Positions 17,311 to 27,429 are shown, numbered from the stretch's first letter. The stretch is DNA of 64,000 bases from Oscillibacter sp. PC13 (GCF_900115635.1 NZ_FOXE01000012.1:34648-98647), one strand, 5' to 3'. Numbers and translations: made by a program. The notes: a model not told the origin generated them from the sequence alone.

Positions 17311-18111
17311 TTATCCGACATTTCGAGAGGCGATATAACGGGATCGCACCAGCATCTCCGTAATCTCCCGCGCGGAAGCCTGCAGTTCGCGCACGATCTG
17401 ATCCCGAACGCCTCCTCCCATCCGAAAGCACGGGCCGGAAACGCTGATAGCCGCAGCGGGGTAATCGCTATAGTCAAAGATCGGTGCCGCATAGCAGCAA
17501 AGCCCATCCTCCAGTTCCTCGTTATCGCAGGCGTAGCCATTTTGCTTTGCCTGCAACAGTTCCTGACGCAGACAATTCCGATCAGAAATCGTATGTTCCG
17601 TGAATTTCCGCATGGAGAGGTTATCAATGATCCGGTTCAGCGACTCCTCCGGATAGTAGGCAAAGATAATCTTTCCATTGGCTGTGCAGTAAAAGGGAAG
17701 GCAATGTCCGATCCGCGTACAAGTCCGCATGGAGTGTGCGCTGTCGATCTTATTGAGATAAATAATGTCGCTGCCCAAGGGGGTCGCCAGATTCACAGTC
17801 TCCTGAAATCTCCCGTTCAGAGATACCAGAAAAGGTTGAGCAAAGGTAGTAAGATTGATGTTGGAATTTGCCCCCAGCAAAAATGAGGTCATTCCCAGGC
17901 GATACTTGCTGGTCTTAGGATCCTGCTCTAAAAAGTGTTCATTTTTCAGGGTCGTTACCAAAGTGGATGTGGTAGACTTGTGCAGCCCCACCTGCTCACT
18001 GATCTCCTGCAGGCTTAACTCATCGGCACTGAAAAAGCAGCGCAAGATCGCAGCGGCACGGGAAACAGACTGGATCGGACCCTTCATCTCGCCTGTCTCG
18101 TTGATAGGCAT
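17311..18111 (-). CDS. IclR-family transcriptional regulator
   Basis: Regulator of 266 residues. The N-terminal winged helix is IQSVSRAAAILRCFF...LSLQEISEQVGLHKSTTSTLVTTLKNEHFLEQD (residues 12-65); the C-terminal effector domain is at about 85-255 (IGHCLPFYCTANGKIIFAY; YACDNEELEDGLCCYAAPIFDYSDYPAAAISVSGP). IclR proteins respond to organic acids or aromatic compounds. It lies downstream of, and on the same strand as, the AEC and TctABC genes, so it is the likely local regulator. ATG at 18111 with AGGGAGG 12 bases upstream; a nearer start at 18087 is possible. Confidence 0.92.
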   Translation of the reverse strand: MPINETGEMKGPIQSVSRAAAILRCFFSADELSLQEISEQVGLHKSTTSTLVTTLKNEHFLEQDPKTSKYRLGMTSFLLGANSNINLTTFAQPFLVSLNGRFQETVNLATPLGSDIIYLNKIDSAHSMRTCTRIGHCLPFYCTANGKIIFAYYPEESLNRIIDNLSMRKFTEHTISDRNCLRQELLQAKQNGYACDNEELEDGLCCYAAPIFDYSDYPAAAISVSGPCFRMGGGVRDQIVRELQASAREITEMLVRSRYIASRNVG

Positions 18112-18618
18112 CGTGCTGTTTGCCTCCCTCACAAATACTGTGTACCGCTTGCTTTCCAAAGTGCTTGCTTTGTATGCGGCCTGAATATGGTAATTGTAGC
18201 ATTGATTCCCTCTTTTTTCAAGGGAAATTTCGCGCAATCCTATATTATCGTACCACTTTCCAATTTCAGCTGTCTTATTGTATTGTTTTTGATGGAATAC
18301 CACAAACGGCGCAGAGACCCATTCGTCCCCGCGCCGCCTGTATGGAAAAGGAGGATACTGCAATATTTACTCTTTGCCTCCGCAACGGCTTTTCCCGGAG
18401 GGAGAAAGTCGTCAAATCCCTCACCGGAAAAAGGATATCCTTTGCGCTAGCAAAGATACTGCAAATCTGAGCAGAACCTGGTGTGCTTCTCTGCAATGCT
18501 GCTTAGTTGCCGCAATCAAGAGGGTATGACTCTCAGGGTGACGGGATAACGGGCAGAACCCAGCGTCAAAGGAGCCCTCGGAATCTCTCGTCAGGGAAAC
18601 TGCCAGTTCCCTGCTGTC
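18112..18618. other. Intergenic region between AEC gene and IclR gene
   Basis: About 500 bases with no supported gene, only short frames. It should hold the IclR promoter and the end of the AEC transcript. I see a TAATAT near 18241 on the minus strand but no matching -35 box, and no clear terminator. Confidence 0.4.
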
Positions 18619-19578
18619 TTATATCCAGCCCAGCGTCCGCAAAAGGAACACTCCCAGCGTCAGGGAGGCAACAGCGGCACACGAGGTTGTCAGCACCGCA
18701 TCCGCTGCGATTTCCCCGTCGCCGCCCAGCCGTCTCGCCAAGATAAAACAGTTCACCGCGGACGGTGCCGCAAAGAAAACATACACCGCCACCAGTTCCG
18801 AGTTTCGGAATCCCAGTGCAGCGGCACTGCCCACCACCACCAGCGGGATCGCCAGCAGACGAACCAGAATTGTCGGGATGGAGTAACGCATCCGCTCCCA
18901 GCAGCCCTTGAAGTCGAACTGTGCGCCCAGCATGATCAATGCCAAGCCGGTGGTCATATCCGCCAGCTTGTCGATGGTGTTATCCAACACCGTTGGCAGA
19001 TCCAGCGCCAGAATGCCGATGAGAAGGCTGAGGAAGGAGGCTATGGTCAGAGGATTCTTCACTGCCTTTACCAGCGCGTCTTTCACGGCTTTTCCGACCC
19101 CGCTCTCAGGGTGTTCCTCCCCAGAGAACATCACCAGGATCAGAACTGTGAGGACATTATAAAGGATCATGCCGAATGGGATCAGCGTCATGGTCGGGGC
19201 TGCTCCCTCCGCCCCCATCAAGCTGGTGGCCAGAGGGATACCCAGAATCGCAAAGTTTCCCCGGAACATATCAACCGCTACGGTCGCCGCCTTTCTGTGG
19301 TCATGTATCACACGCGGAACAAGCAAAACCAGCACCGCCGCTGTCAGCAGGATGGCGCCCACTGTGTAGAGGATCAGGTGCGGATTGAAGGTCTCCTTCA
19401 AATTGCAGGACAGCATACTGCGCAGGATCCCGCAAGGGATCGTAATGTAGAAAACGACCTTGGTGCTGTCTGCCACAAACGCCTCACTCACCATGTGGAG
19501 CTGCCGCAGAAAGTATCCCACGGCGCAACACAGGAAAATCGGCATCACGGCATTGAAGCTGAACAAGAAATTACTCAA
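18619..19578 (-). CDS. AEC-family transporter
   Basis: Auxin-efflux-carrier-type membrane protein of 319 residues with about ten membrane segments. The family pattern is seen in VFYITIPCGILRSML near 45, FRGNFAILGIPLATSLMG near 105, and the C-terminal repeat AAPSAVNCFILARRLGGD near 275. Bacterial members move malate, malonate and other carboxylates. The TTG at 19578 was preferred because GGAGGC lies 8 bases before it; a TTG at 19593 overlaps that site. It follows tctA closely, giving a second carboxylate carrier in the same transcript. Confidence 0.88.
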   Translation of the reverse strand: MSNFLFSFNAVMPIFLCCAVGYFLRQLHMVSEAFVADSTKVVFYITIPCGILRSMLSCNLKETFNPHLILYTVGAILLTAAVLVLLVPRVIHDHRKAATVAVDMFRGNFAILGIPLATSLMGAEGAAPTMTLIPFGMILYNVLTVLILVMFSGEEHPESGVGKAVKDALVKAVKNPLTIASFLSLLIGILALDLPTVLDNTIDKLADMTTGLALIMLGAQFDFKGCWERMRYSIPTILVRLLAIPLVVVGSAAALGFRNSELVAVYVFFAAPSAVNCFILARRLGGDGEIAADAVLTTSCAAVASLTLGVFLLRTLGWI

Positions 19579-19602
19579 GAAACTCGCCTCCAAGAAAAAC
19601 GG

Positions 19603-21105
19603 TTATTCCGCCGCCTTTTTGGGGTTCACCTTCTTGGCAATCACGGGAACCAAGATCAGCAGGAGCATTGCAATCAGCAAGCCCAGAGAGATGGGCTTCG
19701 TGAAGAAGATAGAGGGGCTGCCGCCGTTAATCTTAAATGCCTGAGAGAGGGCCGTCTCCAGTGTGCTGGTCAGCACAAAGGCCAGCAGCAAGGGCGCGAT
19801 GGGATATTTGCTTTTGTTCAGGAAGTACGCAACAAAGCCTGCAATGATCATCACATAAACATCAAAGATGTTGTTGTTTGCCGCGTAAGCGCCCACCACA
19901 CATAGTGTCATGATGATGGGAGCCATGATGCCAGCAGGAACCTTCAGAATCTTCGTCAGGAAGGGGATCACTGCAATGGCAATGATAATGCAGATCACAT
20001 TGCCGATGTACATGGATGCGAGCAGGCCCCAGCAGAAGTCCGCCTGCTCCGTGAAGAGCCGAGGGCCGGGCTGCAAGCCCCACATCATGAGGCCGCCCAA
20101 CAGGACTGCCGCCGTGCCGGAGCCCGGAAGCCCCAGGGAAAGCAGCGGCGCAAACGCGCCGGCGGCCGCCGCATTGTTGGCACCCTCAGAGCAGGCGATG
20201 CCTTGCACAACACCGGTGCCAAAATCCTTGCCCCGCTTGCTGACCTTTTTGCCCGTCATGTAGCAAAGGAAGGAAGCGATGGTAGCGCCGGCACCGGGAA
20301 GGATCCCGATAAAGCAGCCCAGAAGACCGCTGCGCACCGCGTTAGGCGCCACTCCCTTGATCTCCTCCTTGGTCAGGAGACTGCCCTTGATGGTGAGTTT
20401 TTCGCCGCCCAGGAAGTTGAACTCCGCGCGGTTGGTCATCATCTCAATGACTTGGGAGAAACCGAACATACCGATCACGATGGGGATGAAGGTCAGGCCG
20501 GAGTACAGGTTGACGTTACCGCCCGTAAAACGGAGCTGGCCGTTTACCGGATCCATCCCCACGAGAGCTAACATTGCCCCAAGGAAAGTGGAGATAAGGC
20601 CGTACTTGGGATCTTCTCCCATCATCCAACCGATGGAGCAGAAGGCCAGAAGCAGCAGGGAAACCATCTCTGCCGGACCAAACTTCAGGCCAACCTTGGC
20701 CAGAGTGGGAGCCAGCACCGTCAGGATGATGATACCGATGGTACCGCCCAGGAAGGAAGCAAAGTTCGCAGCGAAAAGCGCCTTGCCCGCCTTGCCCTTC
20801 TTGGTCATGGCATAGCCGTCCAGTGCGGTCATCACGGCCGGAGCGTCACCGGGGATATTCAGCAGAATGGCACTGAACGCACCACCGTACATATTGCCGT
20901 AGTAAATACCAGCCAGCATAATGATGCCGGTGGTAGGATTCATATGGAAGGTCAGGGGTAACAGCAGGGAGCAGCCTGCCAGGGAACCAATACCCGGCAT
21001 GGCACCCACCACAATACCCATAAAAGCACCTGCCAGTGCTGCCAGGATATTGGCAGGCAGCAGAGCCACTGAAAAGCCCTGAAACAGAAATGCAAAGTTT
21101 TCCAT
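19603..21105 (-). CDS. tctA: Tripartite tricarboxylate transporter, large permease TctA
   Basis: Large membrane subunit (500 residues) of a TTT-family importer. Twelve or so membrane helices are predicted, with the TctA motifs GIVVGAMPGIGSLAGCSLLLPLTF near 30 and GILPGAGATIASFLCYMTGKKVSKRGKDFGTG near 273 (the two related halves). It takes up a carboxylate delivered by TctC using an ion gradient. The order tctC-tctB-tctA is complete here. Confidence 0.95.
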   Translation of the reverse strand: MENFAFLFQGFSVALLPANILAALAGAFMGIVVGAMPGIGSLAGCSLLLPLTFHMNPTTGIIMLAGIYYGNMYGGAFSAILLNIPGDAPAVMTALDGYAMTKKGKAGKALFAANFASFLGGTIGIIILTVLAPTLAKVGLKFGPAEMVSLLLLAFCSIGWMMGEDPKYGLISTFLGAMLALVGMDPVNGQLRFTGGNVNLYSGLTFIPIVIGMFGFSQVIEMMTNRAEFNFLGGEKLTIKGSLLTKEEIKGVAPNAVRSGLLGCFIGILPGAGATIASFLCYMTGKKVSKRGKDFGTGVVQGIACSEGANNAAAAGAFAPLLSLGLPGSGTAAVLLGGLMMWGLQPGPRLFTEQADFCWGLLASMYIGNVICIIIAIAVIPFLTKILKVPAGIMAPIIMTLCVVGAYAANNNIFDVYVMIIAGFVAYFLNKSKYPIAPLLLAFVLTSTLETALSQAFKINGGSPSIFFTKPISLGLLIAMLLLILVPVIAKKVNPKKAAE

Positions 21106-21119
21106 GATTCGCCTCCTCC

Positions 21120-21554
21120 TTACAGCAGTTCGCCCAGCAAGCCCTCAGGGAAGGGAACGTTGAGCCACAGGCGGAAGATCCCGTAGACCGCAGCGAACAT
21201 GATCACTGAAACCAGAAGGGACTTTCTAACGGAATACTTCTCGATAAACTTCAGCCACAGGAAGGCAACTACAATACAGGCGCCCAACAGACTCACCAGA
21301 TAGTTGCAGAGCAGGATTGCGATCATTGCCCCCACCGGGATCAAAGCCTTTTTGTCAAACTTCTCGGCCTTTTCTCCCTTTTTGATCTTGGAGATCAGCA
21401 TCAGGACGGAAAAGAGCGTCACAAGGCCGCCGCACAGCAGGGGCATAAAGCCGCCGCCGATGGAGATTCCTTTCCAGATCCCGTAGCGAAGGATTCCTGT
21501 GAGCATATAGGCAATGCCAGCGATGATGCTGACAATTTCAACAATGTATGTCAT
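21120..21554 (-). CDS. tctB: Tripartite tricarboxylate transporter, small permease TctB
   Basis: Small membrane subunit of 144 residues with four predicted helices, the usual size of TctB proteins. The ATG at 21554 has GAGGT 7 bases before it; a GTG two codons upstream is possible. Assignment rests mostly on position between tctC and tctA, because TctB proteins are poorly conserved. Confidence 0.85.
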   Translation of the reverse strand: MTYIVEIVSIIAGIAYMLTGILRYGIWKGISIGGGFMPLLCGGLVTLFSVLMLISKIKKGEKAEKFDKKALIPVGAMIAILLCNYLVSLLGACIVVAFLWLKFIEKYSVRKSLLVSVIMFAAVYGIFRLWLNVPFPEGLLGELL

Positions 21555-21684
21555 TCTCACTACCTCATTCAGATAATTTCAAGGGGACATATGGCTCCGG
21601 ACTGGAAAGAGCGCGGAGGAAAACCCCCGTGCTCCTTCCAATCTCATTCAGAAAGCGCTAAGAAACGTTCAGAGAGTGTTAAGA

Positions 21685-22704
21685 TTACTGTGCCAGCAGG
21701 CCCAGTGCGTTCAGAACCGCCTCGTACTTGGCAGCCTCTTCGTCAATGAAGGTAGAGAACTCCGCACCGGGGATGAACTTGCTGGTTAGGCCGTTGTTGG
21801 CCAGATAGCCCTGGGTCCAGTCCTCATCCTCGATGACCTTGCTGAAAACGTCGCACCAGTAATCAACCGATTCCTCGCTCATACCGCCAGGCCCAAAGAT
21901 ACCGCGGAACTGCTGGAATTGCACGTCCTTATAGCCCAGTTCGGTAAAGGTGGGAACATCTGGGAGAACAGAGATACGCTCCGGGCCGAAGGCAGCCAGC
22001 AGGGTGCATTCGCCAGCCTCATACTGGCTGATGGCCTCATTGGGGTTATAGATGCCGGCGTCAATGTGGCCGCCCAACATAGCGGTCATAACCTCAGCAG
22101 AGGAGTCATAGGCAATGTACTCCAGATCCACACCGCAGTACAACTCGATAAGGCCGGTGCAAACCTCGTCCTCGGTACCAGAGCCGGAGCCGCCGACAGT
22201 GATCTTACCGGGATGCTCCTTGGCATAGGCAATGAACTCATCCACAGTCTGGTATTCCGCAGTGGACAGGACACCGATGGTATACTCATCCATTGCCAAG
22301 TTGCAGATAGGGGTCAGATCCTTATAGGTGATGCCGTTGCCAGTGATCATAGGGCTGGTGATCTGAGCAGAAACATAGGTGGTGATGGTAGTGCCATCAG
22401 GCTTCTTGGTGACAGTGTAAGCATCGCCCACAGCGCCGCCACCACCAGTTTTGTTGTTGATGGTGATAGAGCGATTACCCAGCAGTCCCAGCTTGCCCAT
22501 TACGTTGGCCGCAGTACGAGCATAGAGGTCAGAACCACCGCCTGCACTGAAAGGACACACAAATTCCACATCGCCGGAGAGAGCAAATGTCTCTGCGCCA
22601 GAAGAGCTGGCGCTGCCAGAGCCGGTGGAATTGTTGCCGCTCCCACAGGCTGCCAGGGAAAGGGTCATGGCCGTTGCCATGAGCAGTGCAAGAAACTTTT
22701 TCAT
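21685..22704 (-). CDS. tctC: Tripartite tricarboxylate transporter substrate-binding lipoprotein TctC
   Basis: Bug/TctC-type receptor of 339 residues. Signal peptide with lipobox SLAAC (Cys20) and a Ser/Gly linker. The fold signature FVCPFSAGGGSDLYARTAANVM is near 50-72, and ITVGGSGSGTEDEVCTGLI near 173. It binds a carboxylate outside the membrane for TctAB. It lies 130 bases before tctB, downstream of the uncharacterised 222-residue protein gene, so uptake and metabolism appear linked. Confidence 0.94.
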   Translation of the reverse strand: MKKFLALLMATAMTLSLAACGSGNNSTGSGSASSSGAETFALSGDVEFVCPFSAGGGSDLYARTAANVMGKLGLLGNRSITINNKTGGGGAVGDAYTVTKKPDGTTITTYVSAQITSPMITGNGITYKDLTPICNLAMDEYTIGVLSTAEYQTVDEFIAYAKEHPGKITVGGSGSGTEDEVCTGLIELYCGVDLEYIAYDSSAEVMTAMLGGHIDAGIYNPNEAISQYEAGECTLLAAFGPERISVLPDVPTFTELGYKDVQFQQFRGIFGPGGMSEESVDYWCDVFSKVIEDEDWTQGYLANNGLTSKFIPGAEFSTFIDEEAAKYEAVLNALGLLAQ

Positions 22705-22773
22705 AGTTTACAATCCTTCCTCTTTCTCTTAATTTTTGGTTCTATTTCTCCTGCGGGCTCCCCCGCAGTGGGA

Positions 22774-23442
22774 TCACTTTTCCGCGTCCTTCTCCACCAT
22801 CTTGCGGATCAGCATTGCCGCGCGGTCCGTGTTGAAGATGCCGCACATGCAGGGCTTGAAGAGCTCTGCCGCAGCCTGCTCCGGTGTGCAGCGGCCCTTG
22901 CGGCACTTCTCTACCATCTCATTGATGAAGTTGACAGAGACCATGGAATGGCCGCACATGGTGGCGATCTCCAGAATCTCGTTGGAGGGCAGCAGATCGG
23001 TGCGGCCGATACGACCCAAGGAGGACTCCACCGTATGGGGTTCCAGACCGGCCTTGTGGCAGCACTCCTTCACATGGTCCACGAGGCCGGAGACCACGAT
23101 GGACATGCCCAGGTCTTCCGCCTTCAGATCCACCAGCATGCCGATGACGTCAGACTCCTCCTTGAAGGTGGCGGTGATGACAGCGCGATCCTCCACGTTG
23201 TCGATCATGTGCTGCCGACCCTCCAGATTGTCGTTCAGGTGGAACTTCTCCATCTGATACCACTCGTTGCCGCCGCGGCAATCACCCATTGTGACACAGT
23301 GGTTCTTCTCGCAGAGCTGGAAGAAGCGGCGCAGCTTGGGAGCCGAGCCCTCGTGGTTGATATCCTTGCTGGGCATACAGAGGATGACAAAGTCATGCTT
23401 CAGATTTTCCTCGGTGCCGACGCGATGTAACGTATGAGACAT
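22774..23442 (-). CDS. Uncharacterised cytoplasmic protein linked to the tct operon
   Basis: Soluble protein of 222 residues with ten cysteines. An N-terminal block (HDFVILCMPSKDINHEGSA; CEKNHCVTMGDC) is followed by a region with VISGLVDHVKECC-like and GLEPHTVESSLGRIGRTDLLPSNEILEIATMCGHSMVS stretches, and a C-terminal helical CRKGRCTPEQAAAELFKPCMCGIF part that could bind metal or an Fe-S cluster. I do not recognise the family. ATG at 23442 follows AGGAGGAG. It precedes tctC on the same strand; the IS110 copy now separates it from the ferredoxin-domain gene that was probably its upstream operon partner. Confidence 0.75.
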   Translation of the reverse strand: MSHTLHRVGTEENLKHDFVILCMPSKDINHEGSAPKLRRFFQLCEKNHCVTMGDCRGGNEWYQMEKFHLNDNLEGRQHMIDNVEDRAVITATFKEESDVIGMLVDLKAEDLGMSIVVSGLVDHVKECCHKAGLEPHTVESSLGRIGRTDLLPSNEILEIATMCGHSMVSVNFINEMVEKCRKGRCTPEQAAAELFKPCMCGIFNTDRAAMLIRKMVEKDAEK

Positions 23443-23459
23443 TATTCTTTCTCCTCCTA

Positions 23460-23718
23460 TTACAATAAGTTTTGGTTGGAAGCCCAGCATCCGGCTGGGC
23501 TTCTTTCCGTCTCTTGCCTAAGCTACAATAAGGGAAGCAACTGGCTGACCACGCCCTCCTTGGGCTTTTATGTCCGCAAGCAAGACTGTCAGCCGTCCCC
23601 TTATTGCAGCGTTCGATTTGAGCAGGTTGAGCCTTGGAGTTCGTGTCACCCAATAGATTGAATCGGCAATGAGAAAAAGATGGATTCCGGTTGCGATTCA
23701 TAGATTGGAGGAATACAA
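23460..23718 (+). other. Noncoding left end of the IS110 copy
   Basis: About 260 bases without a gene before the transposase. In IS110-family elements this end encodes the structured bridge RNA that pairs with target and donor DNA. Several short pairings are visible, but I did not derive a reliable fold, and the exact element boundary cannot be fixed from one copy. Confidence 0.45.
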
Positions 23719-24927
23719 ATGAACTCTGTAGGCATCGACATTTCCAAAGGAAGAAGCACGGTTTCCGTCATGCGTCCCTTTGGTGAAGTCGTCATCTCGC
23801 CCTTTGAAGTCCGTCACACCGACAGTGAACTGAGCGAACTGGCAAAGCAGCTCAAAAGCTTAAACGGTGAGACCCGTGTGGTAATGGAGGCCACAGGGAA
23901 CTACCATGCGCCGGTGGCAAAACTGCTCCACGACGCAGGGCTATATGTTTCCGTTGTCAATGCAAAGCTGGTGCATGGCTACGGGAACAACGATTTGAGG
24001 CGTGTCAAGACCGACAAGAAAGATGCCGTAAAACTGGCGAACTACGGTCTTGACCGCTGGCTTACTTTGCCGAAGTATATCCCAGAAGAAGATACCCGGC
24101 TGTTGCTGAAGAGCTGCTACCGACAGTACCGGCAGTATTCCAAGGTGCAGACGGTTTTGAAGAACAATCTGATCTCCTTGCTGGATACTGTTTTTCCAAA
24201 CACAAACCACCTGTTCAGCAGTCCTGCCCGTGCGGATGGAAGCGAGAAATGGGTGGACTTTGTAGCGGAGTTTTGGCATTGCGAATACGTCTGTGAACGC
24301 TCTGAAAGAGCATTCGTCAACCAGTACCAGCGGTGGTGCAGAAAACATGGCTACAATTTCAGCGAGGAGAAAGCACACACCATTTACGCCGAAGCCAGCG
24401 GACATATTGGCGTTATGCCAAAAACTGAGACCACGAAGCTTCTTGTGGGGCAGTCCGTGTCCCAGCTTAGAGCAACCTCTGCTGCCCTTGCCGCACTCAA
24501 ACAGGAAATGCAATCATTAGCCTCCCAGCTGCCGGAATATCCCGTTGTTATGGATATGTTTGGCGTTGGTCCGGCTCTGGGGCCACAGCTTATAGCTGAA
24601 ATTGGGGATGTGCGTCGTTTCTATTCCAAGAAAGCGCTTGTGGCCTACGCTGGCATTGATGCCCCGCCAAATGACTCTGGCGATGTGACCGGCAGGCACA
24701 AGAGCATGAGCAAAGTTGGTGCTGCCTCTCTGCGCAGGACGCTGTTCCTTGTCATGACCGTCTACTTGCAGAAGTTGCCACAGGATGAACCGGTCTACCA
24801 GTTCATGGACAGGAAGCGAGCTGAGGGCAAGCCCTACCGCGTCTACATGATGGCTTCCGCCAACAAGTTCCTGCGGATCTACTACGCCACGGTGAAGGCA
24901 TACTTGGAGTCTTTAGAGCAAGTCTGA
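23719..24927 (+). CDS. IS110-family transposase (DEDD)
   Basis: Recombinase of 402 residues, complete. The N-terminal RuvC-like DEDD domain has D7 (GIDISK), E57 (VMEATGNYH) and D99/D102 (KTDKKDA). The C-terminal transposase_20 domain has MDMFGVGPALGPQLIAEIGD near 275 and the KVGAASLRR serine region near 335. IS110 elements move by RNA-guided recombination and lack terminal inverted repeats. It faces opposite to the surrounding genes and separates two genes of one transcript. A related transposase is cut by the right edge of the window. Confidence 0.95.
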   Translation: MNSVGIDISKGRSTVSVMRPFGEVVISPFEVRHTDSELSELAKQLKSLNGETRVVMEATGNYHAPVAKLLHDAGLYVSVVNAKLVHGYGNNDLRRVKTDKKDAVKLANYGLDRWLTLPKYIPEEDTRLLLKSCYRQYRQYSKVQTVLKNNLISLLDTVFPNTNHLFSSPARADGSEKWVDFVAEFWHCEYVCERSERAFVNQYQRWCRKHGYNFSEEKAHTIYAEASGHIGVMPKTETTKLLVGQSVSQLRATSAALAALKQEMQSLASQLPEYPVVMDMFGVGPALGPQLIAEIGDVRRFYSKKALVAYAGIDAPPNDSGDVTGRHKSMSKVGAASLRRTLFLVMTVYLQKLPQDEPVYQFMDRKRAEGKPYRVYMMASANKFLRIYYATVKAYLESLEQV

Positions 24928-25054
24928 ATTCTGTTGAATAGGCATTGGGCTGGTCGCCGTTTCAAATTTGAGATGCAAAGCGGCTTGGATTAGTGCGTCC
25001 TTTTTCCTCTACTCAAAATTTTTGATCTTCCTTCTTGACAAAACTTAGCAGGTC

Positions 25055-25777
25055 TTACTTCTTTTCCTGATAGAGGGGGCGGCCAAGACCCACGTTGGTC
25101 TTGCCGTTGAGGGAGCACCAAACGCCCAGCTTCTTCACGATCTCCATATGGGGCAGGTTACCCTCCTTGTCCACCTTAGAGCAGATGTCCAGGCTCAGGA
25201 AACAGTCCAGAGTTTCAGCGGTCTTGTAGATCGTGCGAAGAACCGTTTCGGCCTTCTCACAGGGGACGGTCATCTCAACAATGGCGCTGAGCACCTTCTC
25301 ATTGAGAAGCTCTTCCTTGAATTTGCCGGTCTTGGGATCGCTCATCATGGTGGTGACGGGGTTGCACTCTTCAAATTCAACGCCTTCGGCAGCCACGGCC
25401 ATCGCGACCTTCTCCGCGTCATAAAGACGCGCGCCATAGCAGGGACGTCCCAGCTCCACCGCGATGCCGATGGTGCCGTCAGGGAAACGGCCAGTGACCT
25501 CGTTGGTCTTCATCTCTTCCGTTCCGCGACCGGAGATGCCGGATTCCGGGGCAATGGTCAGCACATCGCTCATCAGGCTGCGGACGCTCCGGGGATATTC
25601 CAGCGGCTGCTGATAGATGGCCTTCTTGGGACAGACGTTGGCACGCAGACAGACACCGCACTCCACACACTCGTCAAAGTCGATATCCACCACTTTATCC
25701 GTCTTTTTAATGGCGGACACGGGACACCGGTTCATGCACAGCCCACAATTGACGCACAGGTCTTTGTTGATACGCAT
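25055..25777 (-). CDS. Ferredoxin-domain protein with uncharacterised C-terminal domain
   Basis: Protein of 240 residues. Residues 1-55 form a 2[4Fe-4S] ferredoxin domain: CVNCGLCMNRCP (Cys 8, 11, 14, 18) and CVECGVCLRANVCP (Cys 37, 40, 43, 48; the last gap is one residue longer than usual). The remaining 185 residues (GIAVELGRPCYGARLYDAEKV; CNPVTTMMSD; SAIVEMTVPCEKAETVLRTIYKTAETLD) match nothing I recognise. It lies after the PFOR remnant and before the IS110 copy and the 222-residue protein, so an electron-transfer role in the same pathway is likely. Confidence 0.8.
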   Translation of the reverse strand: MRINKDLCVNCGLCMNRCPVSAIKKTDKVVDIDFDECVECGVCLRANVCPKKAIYQQPLEYPRSVRSLMSDVLTIAPESGISGRGTEEMKTNEVTGRFPDGTIGIAVELGRPCYGARLYDAEKVAMAVAAEGVEFEECNPVTTMMSDPKTGKFKEELLNEKVLSAIVEMTVPCEKAETVLRTIYKTAETLDCFLSLDICSKVDKEGNLPHMEIVKKLGVWCSLNGKTNVGLGRPLYQEKK

Positions 25778-25916
25778 ACATTACTTCCTCTCTTCGTTGA
25801 TTCACTGTCGTTGCTTCTATCTTTGCAAATCAGATCTCTCTTCCGATTATACAAGCAGCCATTTCCCGGAGCAACAGGTAAGCTCTTCCCGCCGCTCCGG
25901 GAAAGCGGCGTTTCTT

Positions 25917-26348
<432 letters not shown>

Positions 26349-26578
26349 TTATTACTACATTATAGAATATCATTTTTTATAATAGTATGATAGTACCAAA
26401 TTGACTGCGTTTCAAGCTGTTTTTTCCATTTTCGGCATCTTTTTGCGTTTTGTCTTGCCTTTCCGCAGTAATTGGCGATCTTTTGTGCTATTTCTTTCTG
26501 TTTTATGCGTTTTTTTATCGAATCCTGCCGAAAAAGTTGTCGGCAAAATCACGAATACCGTTCTACCTCGTCAATTAC

Positions 26579-27355
26579 TCAGAAATCCGTGAGCTGGGCC
26601 GGGCGTTTCTCCAAGAAGGCAGTCATTCCTTCCTTCTTATCGTGGGTCGCAAAGGAGAGGCCAAAATTGATAGCCTCCAACTCCAGGCCACTGGCAAGAT
26701 CCGTGTCCATGCCGCTCTCGATGCTGGCTTTCGCCAGGGAAATGGCATAGCTCCCCTTGCTGAGGATGCGTTCCGCCATAGAGCGGCACTCCGCCAGCAG
26801 GGCATCCTTGGCTACGACCTTATTGACGAGGCCGATGCGGTGGGCTTCCTGGGCATCAATGCGGTCACAGGTGAAGCTCAGTTCCTTTGCGCGGCCTTTT
26901 CCTACAAGACGCGCCAGACGCTGGGTACCGCCAAACCCAGGCAGAATTTCAAGGCCGCATTCCGGCTGCCCCAAAACAGCGCTCTCCGCTGCCACCCGAA
27001 TATCGCAGGCCATTGCCAGCTCACAGCCGCCGCCCAAAGCGTAGCCATTCACCGCGGCAATGGTAACTTGCGGCATCTTCTCCAAGCGAGAAAAGGCCTC
27101 GTCTGCCAGCAGGGCCATCGCCCGGCCAGCGGCAGGCTCCGTATTCACCATCTCTGAAATATCTGCTCCCGCCACAAAAGCCTTTTCTCTGCTGCCGGTC
27201 AGCAAAACCACTCGGACATCCTTCCTGCCCTCCAGCTCCGCAAAGCAGTTTTTCAGTTCCGTCAGAGTCTCGCTGTTTAGAGCGTTTGGCGCCTTTGGAC
27301 GATCGATCGTCACCAGAGCAATCCCATTTGCGACTTCCAGTTTGATATTGTTCAT
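26579..27355 (-). CDS. Enoyl-CoA hydratase/crotonase family protein
   Basis: Crotonase-fold protein of 258 residues, usual length. The oxyanion-hole segment AFVAGADISEM is near 61-71. Catalytic glutamates are present in GGGCELAMACD (near 112) and QPECGLEILPGFGGTQRL (near 132), both as in true hydratases such as 3-hydroxybutyryl-CoA dehydratase. The start at 27355 follows AGGAGGAAAT. First gene of the metabolic transcript inside the insertion; it suggests that the imported carboxylate is handled as a CoA thioester. Confidence 0.93.
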   Translation of the reverse strand: MNNIKLEVANGIALVTIDRPKAPNALNSETLTELKNCFAELEGRKDVRVVLLTGSREKAFVAGADISEMVNTEPAAGRAMALLADEAFSRLEKMPQVTIAAVNGYALGGGCELAMACDIRVAAESAVLGQPECGLEILPGFGGTQRLARLVGKGRAKELSFTCDRIDAQEAHRIGLVNKVVAKDALLAECRSMAERILSKGSYAISLAKASIESGMDTDLASGLELEAINFGLSFATHDKKEGMTAFLEKRPAQLTDF

Positions 27356-27429
27356 TGTATTTCCTCCTATGCCTTGACAAAGTAAAGTTGTGTCGCACAT
27401 ATTCTATATTGTAGTATAATATATTGTAA

